NCBI RefSeq assembly: GCF_019218755.1
Contig: NZ_JAHUWZ010000003.1
Location: 496,001 to 560,000 of the forward strand
From: Acidovorax sp. sif1233
GTDB taxonomy: Bacteria > Pseudomonadota > Gammaproteobacteria > Burkholderiales > Burkholderiaceae_C
Length of the DNA: 64,000 nucleotides
Direction of reading: 5' to 3'
Every line of letters begins with the position of its first letter. Position 1 is the first letter of the stretch. The translations under genes were made by a program, and so were the position numbers. The notes beneath the pieces were generated by a model. That model saw nothing but the letters and a program-made list of their open reading frames with translations, was not told where the DNA came from and ran no database searches. This document shows, piece by piece, positions 53,152-62,625 of the stretch.

Positions 53152-54663
53152 TCAGTCTTCCACGAACGCTTCCTCGCGCTTGTTCTTCACCGAAGGCAGC
53201 AGCACGATGACGAGCAGCAGCGCAGCGGCAGCGAGCAGGCCGGCCGACAGCGGACGCGTGACGAACACGCTCCAGTCGCCACGCGACAGCAGCAGCGCAC
53301 GGCGCAGGTTCTCTTCCATCATCGGGCCCAGGATGAACCCGAGCAGCAAGGGTGCCGGTTCCGTGCCCAGCTTGTGGAAGATGTAGCCCACCAGGCCGAA
53401 GATACCCACCATCCAGATGTCGAAGGTGTTGTTGTTAGTGGAGTACACGCCCACCGCGCAGAACAGCACGATGGAAGGGAACAGCCAGCGGTACGGCACG
53501 GTCAGCAGCTTGATCCAGATGCCGATCAGGGGCAGGTTCAGGATCACCAGCATGGCGTTGCCGATCCACATCGAAGCAATCAGGCCCCAGAACAGTTCGG
53601 GGTTGCTGGTCATCACCTGGGGACCAGGCTGGATGTTGTGGATGGTCATCGCGCCCACCATCAGCGCCATCACGGCGTTGGGAGGGATACCGAGCGTCAG
53701 CAGCGGGATGAAGGAGGTCTGCGAACCGGCGTTGTTGGCCGACTCGGGAGCCGCCACGCCACGGATGTTGCCTTGGCCGAAGGGGACTTCACCGGGCTTG
53801 AGCTTGGTCTTCTTCTCGACCGTGTAGGCCGCAAACGCCGCCAGCAGCGCACCGCCACCGGGCAGGATGCCCAGCGCCGCGCCCAGTGCCGTGCCGCGCA
53901 GCACGGCAGGAATCATGCGCTTGAAGTCTTCCTTGGTGGGGAACAGGCCTTCCACCTTGGCAGTGAACACTTCGCGCTCGTCATCGGGGCGCGAGAGGTT
54001 GGCAATGATTTCGCCGTAGCCGAACACACCCATGGCGATGGTCACGAAGCCGATGCCGTCGGTCAGTTCAGGGATGTCGAAGCTGAAGCGGGCCACGCCC
54101 GAGTTCACGTCGGTACCTACCAGGCCCATCAGCAGGCCCAGCACGATCATGGCCACGGCCTTGAGCAGCGAACCCGAGGCCAGCACCACGGCACCGATCA
54201 GGCCCAGCACCATCAGCGAGAAGTATTCGGCAGGGCCGAACTTGAAGGCCACTTCGGTCAGCGGGGGCGCGAAGGCCGCCAGGATCAGCGTGCCCACGCA
54301 GCCAGCGAAGAACGAACCCAGGCCGGCCGCCGCGAGCGCCGGGCCCGCCCGGCCCTTGCGCGCCATCTGGTAGCCGTCGATCACGGTCACCACCGAGGAT
54401 GATTCGCCCGGCAGGTTGACCAGAATGGCGGTGGTCGAGCCACCATACTGCGCACCGTAGTAGATACCGGCCAGCATGATCAGCGCGGCCACCGGGGGCA
54501 GCGCATAGGTGGCAGGCAGCAGCATGGCGATGGTGGCCACGGGGCCGATGCCGGGCAGCACGCCGATCAGCGTGCCCAGCAGGCAGCCGATGAAACAGTA
54601 GATCAGGTTCTGGAACGTGAAAGCCACGCCAAAACCCATCGAGAGATTGTCAAATAATTCCAT
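53152..54663 (-). CDS. tctA: Tripartite tricarboxylate transporter permease TctA
   Basis: A 503-residue permease of the TTT family with about eleven to twelve transmembrane helices. The conserved glycine-rich motifs GVLPGIGPVATIAMLLPATY (about 34-53) and GALGILPGGGAL-type (here GAALGILPGGGALLAAFAAY, about 264-283) are the two signature repeats, and GESSSVVTVIDGY follows the first. It works with the small TctB and a periplasmic TctC-type binding protein, none of which is in the window for TctC. It follows tctB by 15 bases. Confidence 0.95.
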   Translation of the reverse strand: MELFDNLSMGFGVAFTFQNLIYCFIGCLLGTLIGVLPGIGPVATIAMLLPATYALPPVAALIMLAGIYYGAQYGGSTTAILVNLPGESSSVVTVIDGYQMARKGRAGPALAAAGLGSFFAGCVGTLILAAFAPPLTEVAFKFGPAEYFSLMVLGLIGAVVLASGSLLKAVAMIVLGLLMGLVGTDVNSGVARFSFDIPELTDGIGFVTIAMGVFGYGEIIANLSRPDDEREVFTAKVEGLFPTKEDFKRMIPAVLRGTALGAALGILPGGGALLAAFAAYTVEKKTKLKPGEVPFGQGNIRGVAAPESANNAGSQTSFIPLLTLGIPPNAVMALMVGAMTIHNIQPGPQVMTSNPELFWGLIASMWIGNAMLVILNLPLIGIWIKLLTVPYRWLFPSIVLFCAVGVYSTNNNTFDIWMVGIFGLVGYIFHKLGTEPAPLLLGFILGPMMEENLRRALLLSRGDWSVFVTRPLSAGLLAAAALLLVIVLLPSVKNKREEAFVED

Positions 54664-54678
54664 GGTCGGTGCTCCTGC

Positions 54679-55167
54679 TCAACCCGTGATGAAACTCGGC
54701 CACACAGGGAACTGCAGCTTGAGCGCCCAGACGAATGCCACGTAACTGCCGACAGCCAAGACCGTGGCCAGCACGAACACGGACTTCGCATGGAACTCCT
54801 GGCCAGCCAGGCTCGAAATGAAGGTCAGCGCATAGATGCCCACGATGAGGCCCATGGCCGGAATGCCCAGGCTCGGCAGGCCGCCCAGCAGGATGCCGAA
54901 CGCGAAGTTGGCGGCCAGGATGAAGAACAGCGGCTTCCAGGCCCACTTTCCGATCTTGTCGCCATCCTGGGTTTCCACCGTGGTGGCCTTGAAGGTGATC
55001 GCGCTGCCGATGATGGCCAGCAGGATCCCCAGCAGCAGCGGGAAGTAGCCCGGGCCCATGCGGGCACCGTTACCGACGTTGTACGTGGTTGCACCCCACG
55101 CGAACGCCACACCGACACCCATGAACATGAGGCCGGCAAAGAAGTCTTTTTGACTTTTGATTTTCAC
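54679..55167 (-). CDS. tctB: Tripartite tricarboxylate transporter small subunit TctB
   Basis: A 162-residue membrane protein with four predicted helices, typical of TctB (KIKSQKDFFAGLMFMGVGVA start, GPGYFPLLLGILLAIIGSAI loop). The start is a GTG at 55167 with AAGGAGA six bases upstream; no ATG suits. It is coupled to tctA 15 bases downstream. A GGATGT/ACATCC inverted element lies about 60 bases upstream and may bind a TctD-type regulator. Confidence 0.93.
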   Translation of the reverse strand: MKIKSQKDFFAGLMFMGVGVAFAWGATTYNVGNGARMGPGYFPLLLGILLAIIGSAITFKATTVETQDGDKIGKWAWKPLFFILAANFAFGILLGGLPSLGIPAMGLIVGIYALTFISSLAGQEFHAKSVFVLATVLAVGSYVAFVWALKLQFPVWPSFITG

Positions 55168-55227
55168 GAATTGTCTCCTTGGCGGAAATCTCGACTGCGC
55201 GATTGTGGGGGCAACCAGAGCGCGCGC

Positions 55228-55250
55228 GGATGTGGATTCCACCTACATCC
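55228..55250. promoter_or_regulatory. Palindromic element upstream of tctB
   Basis: GGATGT and ACATCC flank a nested near-palindrome GTGGATTCCAC, about 60 bases before the tctB GTG. A candidate operator for the tctBA promoter; no regulator gene is adjacent. Confidence 0.4.
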
Positions 55251-55291
55251 GGTAACGACTGGCCGCCCAGACCCCGCCCGCGCGGCGGACT

Positions 55292-57085
55292 TCACTCCAG
55301 GGGTGGCGTCGCGGTGATCACCTCGTCCAGCGTGGTCAGGCCTTCGGCCACCCGCAAGGCGCCCGCCAGGCGCAACGGCCGCATGCCGTCCTGCACGGCC
55401 TGGCGGCGCAGCATGTCGATGGAGGGCGCCTGGTTGATCTTTTCCTTGAGCGCCTCGCTCACCGTGAGCAGCTCATACAGGCCCATGCGGCCGCGAAAGC
55501 CGCTCATGCGGCAGTCCACGCAGCCCACGGGCTTGTACGGCTGGTAGCCGCCGCTGAGCTTCCAGGGCTTGACCACCGCCATCAGGGTCTCGCGGTCCGC
55601 CGCATCGTCCTTCTGCTTGCACTGCCTGCACAGGGTGCGCACCAGGCGCTGCGCCAGCACCCCGAGCAGGGTGGCGTTCAGGAGGTAGGGCGGCACGCCC
55701 AGCTCCATCATCCGGGTGATGGCGGACGGGGCATCGTTGGTGTGCAGGGTCGAGAACACCAGGTGGCCCGTGAGCGCCGCCTGGATGGCCATCTCGGCCG
55801 TCTCCAGGTCGCGGATTTCACCCACCATGATGATGTCCGGGTCCTGGCGCATCAGGGCGCGCAGGCCTTCGGCGAAGTTGAAGTCGAGCTGCGGCTGCAC
55901 CTGCGTCTGGTTGAAGCTGGGCTCGATCATTTCGATGGGGTCTTCCACCGTGCTGACGTTGACCTCCTCGGTCGCCACCCGCTTGAGCGTGGAATACAGC
56001 GTGGTGGTTTTGCCCGAGCCAGTGGGCCCGGTCACCAGGATGATGCCGTGCGGGCGCTTGACCAGCCCTTCCCAGCGGGCGGCGTCGTGCTGGGCAAAAC
56101 CCAGGGCATCGAGGTCCTTGACGGCGTTGTCCGGGTCGAAGATCCGCATGACCATCTTCTCGCCGAACGCCGTGGGGAGGGTGGACAGCCGCATTTCCAC
56201 CTCGTCGCCGCGCTGGTTGCGCGTCTTGATGCGGCCGTCCTGCGGGCGGCGCTTTTCCACCACGTCGATGCGCCCGAGCAGCTTGATGCGCGAGACCATG
56301 GCGTTGTGCACCCCCATGGGCATCTGGTAGACGGGGTGCAGCACGCCGTCGATGCGAAAACGGATCACGCCCTGGTCGCGCCGCGGCTCCAGGTGGATGT
56401 CGCTGGCGCGCTGGTCGAACGCGTACTGCCAGAGCCAGTCCACGACCTTGACCACGCCCTGGTCATTGGCGTCGAGCTGCTTGTTGCTCTTGCCCAGCTC
56501 GACCAGCTGCTCGAAGCTGCTGCCCCCGGAATTGCCCCCCGCCTTCTGGGCGGCGCGCACCGACTTGGCCAGCGCGAAGAACTCCGCCGTGAACCGGTGG
56601 ATGTCCAGCGGGCTGGCCACCACGCGGCGCACGGTCCGCCGCGACTGCCGTTCCACCTCCGCGACCCAGTCGTCAATGAAGGGCTCCGAGGTGGCCACCA
56701 CCACTTCCTTGGGGGTCACCTGCACGGGCAGCACCTTGTGGCGCTCGGCATAGGTGGCGCTCATGGTGTCGGCCACGCGCCCCACGTCCACCTTGAGCGG
56801 ATCGATGCGCAGGTAGGGCAGTCCTGCCCGCTTGGCCAGGTACTCGGACAGGGTCTCGATGTCCAGCGGCTTGCCGTCGCTGGCGCGCTCCATGGCCACG
56901 TTGGCCAGGCGCACCAGTGCATGCTGCGAGCTTTCGGCCTGCGAGCAGCGCGCGATGGTGCGCTGCGCCTCTTCCGGGGAGATCACCTGGTCATCGCTGA
57001 GCCACTGCACCACCCGGCGCCAGTCCACCGGCCCCGCATAGGGCCGGACCGCCACGCCATCCGGAGAAACAAGGGATGTTTTCAT
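55292..57085 (-). CDS. GspE/PilB-type secretion or pilus ATPase (orphan)
   Basis: A 597-residue ATPase. The N-terminal region (about 20-180) looks like an MshEN/T2SSE_N-type domain; the motor domain has Walker A GPTGSGKTTT near 350, the Asp box (STVEDPIEM), Walker B (DPDIIMVGEIRD) and His box (LVFSTLHTNDAP). A tetracysteine zinc site CRQC...CVDC lies near 487 and 522. Such ATPases drive type II secretion or type IV pilus assembly, but no pil or gsp partner is nearby; it is followed instead by a methyltransferase-like gene on the same strand, so its partner system is elsewhere. Confidence 0.88.
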   Translation of the reverse strand: MKTSLVSPDGVAVRPYAGPVDWRRVVQWLSDDQVISPEEAQRTIARCSQAESSQHALVRLANVAMERASDGKPLDIETLSEYLAKRAGLPYLRIDPLKVDVGRVADTMSATYAERHKVLPVQVTPKEVVVATSEPFIDDWVAEVERQSRRTVRRVVASPLDIHRFTAEFFALAKSVRAAQKAGGNSGGSSFEQLVELGKSNKQLDANDQGVVKVVDWLWQYAFDQRASDIHLEPRRDQGVIRFRIDGVLHPVYQMPMGVHNAMVSRIKLLGRIDVVEKRRPQDGRIKTRNQRGDEVEMRLSTLPTAFGEKMVMRIFDPDNAVKDLDALGFAQHDAARWEGLVKRPHGIILVTGPTGSGKTTTLYSTLKRVATEEVNVSTVEDPIEMIEPSFNQTQVQPQLDFNFAEGLRALMRQDPDIIMVGEIRDLETAEMAIQAALTGHLVFSTLHTNDAPSAITRMMELGVPPYLLNATLLGVLAQRLVRTLCRQCKQKDDAADRETLMAVVKPWKLSGGYQPYKPVGCVDCRMSGFRGRMGLYELLTVSEALKEKINQAPSIDMLRRQAVQDGMRPLRLAGALRVAEGLTTLDEVITATPPLE

Positions 57086-57124
57086 CGAGAACCTTTCCAG
57101 AATGAAGCCATGGGCCGGCGGTGG

Positions 57125-57892
57125 TCAGGCCACCACCGGCTTGAAGGCCCGCAGCCACTTGGCGGTGGGCAGATCCCAGCGGGCCTGGATGGCCTCGGCC
57201 CGCGCGGCCAGTTCGGTGCGCTTGGGGCGGGTGGGCATGCGCTGCGCGAGCACCACGGTGTTGCCCTCGCGCGTGGGCTTGAACGACCAGAGCGCCTCTT
57301 CGCCGAAAGCGGTCGCCATGCTCTGCAGGCTGCGGCCGTAGCTCGAGGCCCGGCCAAACAGGTTGACGGTCATGCTGCCGGTATCGGTCAGCAGCGCGCG
57401 GCAGTCCGCATAGAAATCCGGGCTGTCGAGCACGGGCGCGGCCGCCTCGTGGTCATACAGGTCCACGGCCAGCGCATCCACCGTGCCCAGCCACATGGGG
57501 TTCCTGATCTCCTGCGCGGCATCGGCCAGCACCACGCGCAGCTTGGGCCCGTCGGGCGGCAGCTTGAACCACTGCCGGCACACCGCCAGCACCTGGGGGT
57601 TGAGCTCGATGGCCGTGGTGCAGATGCGCAGCTTCTTGTGGCAGAACTTGGTGATGGCGCCCGCTCCCAGCCCCAGCTGCATGGCATGCCCCTTGGACAC
57701 CTGGGAGGGCTCGGCGAACAGCAGCCAGGCCATCATGCGCTGCACGTATTCCAGCTCCAGCTCGAAGGGCTCGGCCACGCGCATGGAGCCCTGGATCCAG
57801 GGCGTGCCCAGGTGCAGGTGCCGCACCTCGCCATCGTCGGAGACGCTGACTTCGGGCAGTTCGCGGGGGGTGGTGTTCTTTTTTCGGGTCAT
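57125..57892 (-). CDS. Spermidine synthase-like (SpeE-fold) protein
   Basis: A 255-residue Rossmann-fold protein of the spermidine synthase/methyltransferase type. The glycine motif QLGLGAGAITKFCHK (about 71-85) followed by the acidic strand TTAIELNPQV and the later VDALAVDLYDHEAAAPV loop are seen. The usual decarboxy-SAM gatekeepers are not obvious, so it may be a SAM-binding relative with another role. It lies 9 bases after the glycosylase gene and 39 bases before the orphan ATPase on the same strand. Confidence 0.8.
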   Translation of the reverse strand: MTRKKNTTPRELPEVSVSDDGEVRHLHLGTPWIQGSMRVAEPFELELEYVQRMMAWLLFAEPSQVSKGHAMQLGLGAGAITKFCHKKLRICTTAIELNPQVLAVCRQWFKLPPDGPKLRVVLADAAQEIRNPMWLGTVDALAVDLYDHEAAAPVLDSPDFYADCRALLTDTGSMTVNLFGRASSYGRSLQSMATAFGEEALWSFKPTREGNTVVLAQRMPTRPKRTELAARAEAIQARWDLPTAKWLRAFKPVVA

Positions 57893-57901
57893 TCCAGGCA
57901 G

Positions 57902-58474
57902 TCAAAGCAGTCCGTGGGCGGCCATCAGCTCCGCCCAGGCGGCCAATTTACGTTCAAAGCTCCAGGAGGCGTTGGCCGGGCTGGTGGAGGGCAGGCGCAC
58001 GGCATCGACCGGCGGCAGGCACATCGGCCCCAGGCTTCGCAGCACCGCCGGGGCATGCCGGTAGCTTTCGGCACCGTTGTGGGCCACGGCCGCCAGCCGG
58101 GGGCAGCGCCCGTGCAGGCGCGCAAAGTCGTTGACCTTCGCGTTGCGGATGCTGGTGTCCAGGCTGCCTTCCCGCTCGCAGCTTTCATAGACATCCCACA
58201 GCCCCAGCCCCCGCGCCAGCAGCCATTCGCAGCGCTGCGCGTAGGGATCGCCGCTCCCTGCGGGCGGCAGGGGGTGCCCTGGCCAGAGGGCCTGCAGGAT
58301 CTTCCAGAAATGGTTCTGCGGATGGGCATAGTACTGGCGCGCCCGCAGCGAGGCAGCGCCCGGAAAGCTGCCCAGGATCAGCACCACCGTCCCTTCGCCA
58401 GCGATGGGCGGCAGCCCCTGCCACCGGGTGGTGGCGGGCACGGGCATGGAACCAGGTGCATGGACATCAGGCAT
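57902..58474 (-). CDS. DNA-deoxyinosine (hypoxanthine-DNA) glycosylase, UDG superfamily
   Basis: A 190-residue base-excision repair enzyme of UDG family 6. The active-site region is VVLILGSFPGAASLRARQYY (about 30-49) with a following HPQNHFWKIL helix, and motif 2 is LPSTSPANASWSFERKLAAW (about 159-178). It would remove hypoxanthine formed by adenine deamination. It sits between TatD and the SpeE-like gene on the same strand. Start MPDVHAPG at 58474; a later ATG at codon 10 is possible. Confidence 0.88.
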   Translation of the reverse strand: MPDVHAPGSMPVPATTRWQGLPPIAGEGTVVLILGSFPGAASLRARQYYAHPQNHFWKILQALWPGHPLPPAGSGDPYAQRCEWLLARGLGLWDVYESCEREGSLDTSIRNAKVNDFARLHGRCPRLAAVAHNGAESYRHAPAVLRSLGPMCLPPVDAVRLPSTSPANASWSFERKLAAWAELMAAHGLL

Positions 58475-58520
58475 GCGCCGATTCTGGACTGAAACCGCGC
58501 CAGCCCCTGTGCGCGTTCAC

Positions 58521-58545
58521 AAAAAAAGATAGCTGCAAACCGTGC
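58521..58545 (+). repeat. Interspersed TAGCTG-type repeat, fragment j
   Basis: AAAAAAAGATAGCTGCAAAC then CGTGC: the GATAGCTG core and AT-rich lead are present, but the second AGCGC is degenerate. It lies in the gap between TatD and the glycosylase gene. Confidence 0.45.
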
Positions 58546-58569
58546 ACCACACAGCCGAAACCTCCAAAA

Positions 58570-59415
58570 TTACTCCTCATTTGGAGCTTCCAGCGGCACC
58601 AGCGCCGCGATCCGGGGCAGCGCCGCGCGGGCATTCGCGGTGGTGGCCCGCGCGAGGATCCGCGCGGACTGGCCCCGCAGCTGCGCCAGCGCCTGGGCGA
58701 TGCGCGGCAGCTCTGCCGGCGCGTTGCGGCCCTGGGACCGGCCTTCGGCGCGCTGCGCCGCCGTGGTGTACAGCCAGTGGGGCGGGATGTCGGGTGCATC
58801 GGTCTCCAGCACCAGTGCATCCCCGGGCAGCTCGGCCGCCAGGCGGCGCAGCTGCAGCGCCCGGTCGTAGGTCATCGCGCCGCCGAAACCCAGCTTGAAC
58901 CCCAGCCCGATGAAGGCCTGCGCCTGCTGCAGGCTGCCGTTGAAGGCATGGGCGATGCCGCCCTGCACGGGCAGCTCCCGCAAGCCCTTGAGCAGCCTGT
59001 CGGCGGAACGCCGCACATGCAGGATCACGGGCAGATCGAACCGGCGTGCCAGCTGGAGCTGCGCGCGGTAGAACCGCTCCTGCCGGGCGGGGTCCAGGCC
59101 GCCCACGAAATAGTCCAGACCGATCTCGCCGATGGCGGCAAGGCGCGGGTCCGCGTGGTGCTGCTCCAGCTCCTGCGCCAGGAGATCTAGGTCCCCGTCG
59201 TCGGCGCGCCCCGTGCACAGGGGGTGGATGCCAAGCGCATAGCTGTCCCCATGCCGGTGCGCCAGCTCCCGCACGGTGCCCCAGTTGCCGCGCTCGACGG
59301 CCGGGATCACGCAATGCGCGACGCCGCGTGCACGCGCCTCCTGGCGGACCGCGTCGCGGTCGGGGTCGAACTCCGGGGCATCCAGGTGGCAGTGCGTATC
59401 GATCCAGGCGGTCAT
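58570..59415 (-). CDS. TatD family deoxyribonuclease
   Basis: A 281-residue metal-dependent TIM-barrel nuclease. The DTHCHLD metal-binding motif is at 6-12, AIGEIGLDY near 92-100, then VILHVRRSAD, AHAFNG and the late LVLETDAPDIPPHW, all conserved in the TatD family, which degrades DNA ends in repair or cell death contexts. The ATG at 59415 (MTAWIDTH) is chosen; the frame is open to 59451. It leads the minus-strand group of repair-related genes and is divergent from a serine protease. Confidence 0.92.
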   Translation of the reverse strand: MTAWIDTHCHLDAPEFDPDRDAVRQEARARGVAHCVIPAVERGNWGTVRELAHRHGDSYALGIHPLCTGRADDGDLDLLAQELEQHHADPRLAAIGEIGLDYFVGGLDPARQERFYRAQLQLARRFDLPVILHVRRSADRLLKGLRELPVQGGIAHAFNGSLQQAQAFIGLGFKLGFGGAMTYDRALQLRRLAAELPGDALVLETDAPDIPPHWLYTTAAQRAEGRSQGRNAPAELPRIAQALAQLRGQSARILARATTANARAALPRIAALVPLEAPNEE

Positions 59416-59519
59416 CCGGCCATGATGCCTGACGAAACCTTGGATGTGCATCCGGCCGCGATACGTGCTAACGTGAAAACCATGCGCTTTTCCCCGGCGC
59501 AGTAGAAAAGGTGACTAGG

Positions 59520-60464
59520 ATGCCCCGGCCCGCCCTCTACAGCAGCTCCCGCCCTGCCCGCCGCCCCCCGGCGCAAGCGGCGGCCACGCTCCCCGCACCC
59601 ACGGCCGATGCCGATGGAGCCGCCCCCCTTGCGCCTCCGTCTCCTGCGCCTGCCGCCACCGCGGGCGGCACGACGCTGTCCCGGCGCCACGTGCGCGGCC
59701 TGTGGACCATGATCGCGCTGCTTGGCGCCCTGCTCATCGCCAGCCTGTGGCTGCACCAGGGCCCCGCCCCCCGCAGGATCACCCAGGAAGACATCGATGC
59801 CGCCGTGCTGCGCACGCTGGAGACCACCACCCCGCCCTCCGCCGCTGCGCGCGCGGCGGAAGCGATTTCGCCCTCGGTGGTGCGTGTCGTGGGCTACGGC
59901 CGCGGCAAGAATGGCAAGGAGGAAGTCGAGCGTGGCGTGGGCACCGGCGTGGTCATCGTCGACAAGGGCATCATCCTGACCAACCTGCACGTGGTGGCGG
60001 GCTCCGACCGCATCGCCATCACCTTCCATGACGGCCTGGAGACCACGGCCAGCATCACCGGCGCACAGCCCGAAAACGATCTGGCCGTGTTGCAGGCCCA
60101 CAAGGTGCCCGACGACCTGTTCGCCGCCCCGCTGCGCTCCACCCAGGACCTGCGCCCCGGCGACCATGTGGTGGCCGTGGGGTTTCCCTTCGGCATCGGC
60201 CCCTCCGCCTCGGCCGGCGTGGTGTCGGGCCTCAAACGCGAATTCACCTCGCCCGAGGGCAAGCGCCAGCTCAGCAACCTGATCCAGTTCGACGCCGCAG
60301 CCAACCCGGGCAACTCCGGCGGGCCGCTGGTCACGCTCGACGGCGAGGTCGTGGGCATCGTCACCGCCATCCTCAACCCCACCCCGGCGCGCACCTTCAT
60401 CGGCATCGGCTTCGCGGTGCCCATCGAGAACGCGGCCTCGGCCGTGGGCATGCCGCCGTTCTAG
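59520..60464 (+). CDS. Membrane-anchored trypsin-like serine protease (DegP-type, no PDZ)
   Basis: A 314-residue protease. A Pro/Ala-rich N-terminal part (1-56), one transmembrane anchor (about 62-80) and a chymotrypsin-fold domain with the triad H157 (TNLHVVAG), D187 (ENDLAV) and S266 (NPGNSGGPL). No PDZ domain follows, so it is shorter than DegP/DegS. Probable periplasmic quality-control or signalling protease. ATG at 59520 chosen; a GTG three codons earlier is possible. It is divergent from TatD and upstream of moxR. Confidence 0.92.
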   Translation: MPRPALYSSSRPARRPPAQAAATLPAPTADADGAAPLAPPSPAPAATAGGTTLSRRHVRGLWTMIALLGALLIASLWLHQGPAPRRITQEDIDAAVLRTLETTTPPSAAARAAEAISPSVVRVVGYGRGKNGKEEVERGVGTGVVIVDKGIILTNLHVVAGSDRIAITFHDGLETTASITGAQPENDLAVLQAHKVPDDLFAAPLRSTQDLRPGDHVVAVGFPFGIGPSASAGVVSGLKREFTSPEGKRQLSNLIQFDAAANPGNSGGPLVTLDGEVVGIVTAILNPTPARTFIGIGFAVPIENAASAVGMPPF

Positions 60465-60473
60465 CATGCAATA

Positions 60474-60523
60474 CCCCCTGAGTCGCTTCGCGCCTTCCCC
60501 CTCTCCTTCGGGAGGGGAACGCA
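60474..60523. repeat. CCCCCTGAG / GGAGGGG repeat, copy 2
   Basis: CCCCCTGAGTCGCTTCGCGC, CTTCCCCCTCTCCTTCGGGA, GGGGAACGCA. Matches the framework of the copy at 15945-15988 and lies in the gap before moxR. Such C-rich/G-rich intergenic elements are frequent in this family of bacteria (from general knowledge). Confidence 0.55.
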
Positions 60524-60585
60524 CCCTGTGGCATGGGCCGCGTACGGCTCGCAGCATCGTTGAACCCTGACAAGGAAGGAAAGCC

Positions 60586-61561
<976 letters not shown>

Positions 61562-61581
<20 letters not shown>

Positions 61582-62599
61582 CCCCCCCGGCGCCACGGTC
61601 CACGTCCTGCCCACCCTGCCGGGGCAGGCCGACCGCCTGCTGCGCGAGCTGGAGTGGAAGGTCATCCGCCGGCTCGACGGCCTGCTGCAGGGCGACTACC
61701 GCACCCTGATGCGCGGCACCGGGCTGGACCTGGCCGACCTGCGCGAGTACCAGCCGCACGACGACGTGCGCCACATCGACTGGAACGTGACCGCGCGGCT
61801 GAACACGCCGCACGTGCGCGTGTTCACCGAAGACCGCGAAATGACCGCCTGGTTCCTGCTGGACCTGAGCCCCTCCATCAGCTTCGGCCCCGAGGGCCAT
61901 GCCAAGCGAGACATCCTCACGGGTTTCGTGGCCGTGCTCTCGCGCCTGCTCACCCGCCACGGCAACCGCGTGGGCGCCATGCTGTACGGCGGCGCCAGCG
62001 GCCAGGCCGAACGCGCGGTGGACGCCGTGCTGCCGCCGCGCAGCAGCCGCGCCCATGTGCTGCACCTGGTGCACCGCCTGCTGGCCCCTGAAAAGGCGGC
62101 CACGCCCACACGCGCGAAGGGCGGCGGCGCCGCCACCGAACTGCACCGGCTGCTGCAGGCGGGGCTTGCCAACCTGCGCCGCCGCGCCACCGTGTTCGTG
62201 GTGTCGGACTTCATCAGCGCGCCCGGCTGGGAGAAACCCCTGGCCCAGCTGGCGCAGCGGCACGACGTGGTGGCCGTGCGCCTGCTGGACCCGCTGGAGC
62301 TCGCGCTGCCGGACGTCGGCCTCATCACGCTGCGCGACGCCGAAAGCGGCGAGCAGCTGCAGGTGGACACGCACGACGCGGCCTTTCGCCGCCGCTTCGC
62401 CCACCTGGCCGCCGAGCGCGAGGCCGCGCTGCGCGAGGGCCTGGCCCGCGCCGGCGCCGACACGCTGGAACTGTGCACCGACGACGACCTGGTCGATGCG
62501 CTGCTGCGCTTCATGGACCTGCGCCAGCGCCGCGTGCGGGCCCCGCGCGCCCCCTCCGCCCCCGTGCCCTCGGAAGCGGCCCTGCCCACCGCCGCCTGA
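61562..62599 (+). CDS. DUF58 family protein
   Basis: A 345-residue protein of the DUF58 family (VWA-like fold), the usual partner of MoxR. The N-terminal GDYRTLMRGTGLDLADLREY, then PHDDVRHIDWNVTARLNTPH segment is the DUF58 signature (about 42-85). The start overlaps the moxR end by 20 bases, so translation is coupled. A VWA gene follows 26 bases later. Confidence 0.93.
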
Positions 62600-62625
62600 A
62601 CCACCACGCCACCAAGGACCGCACC

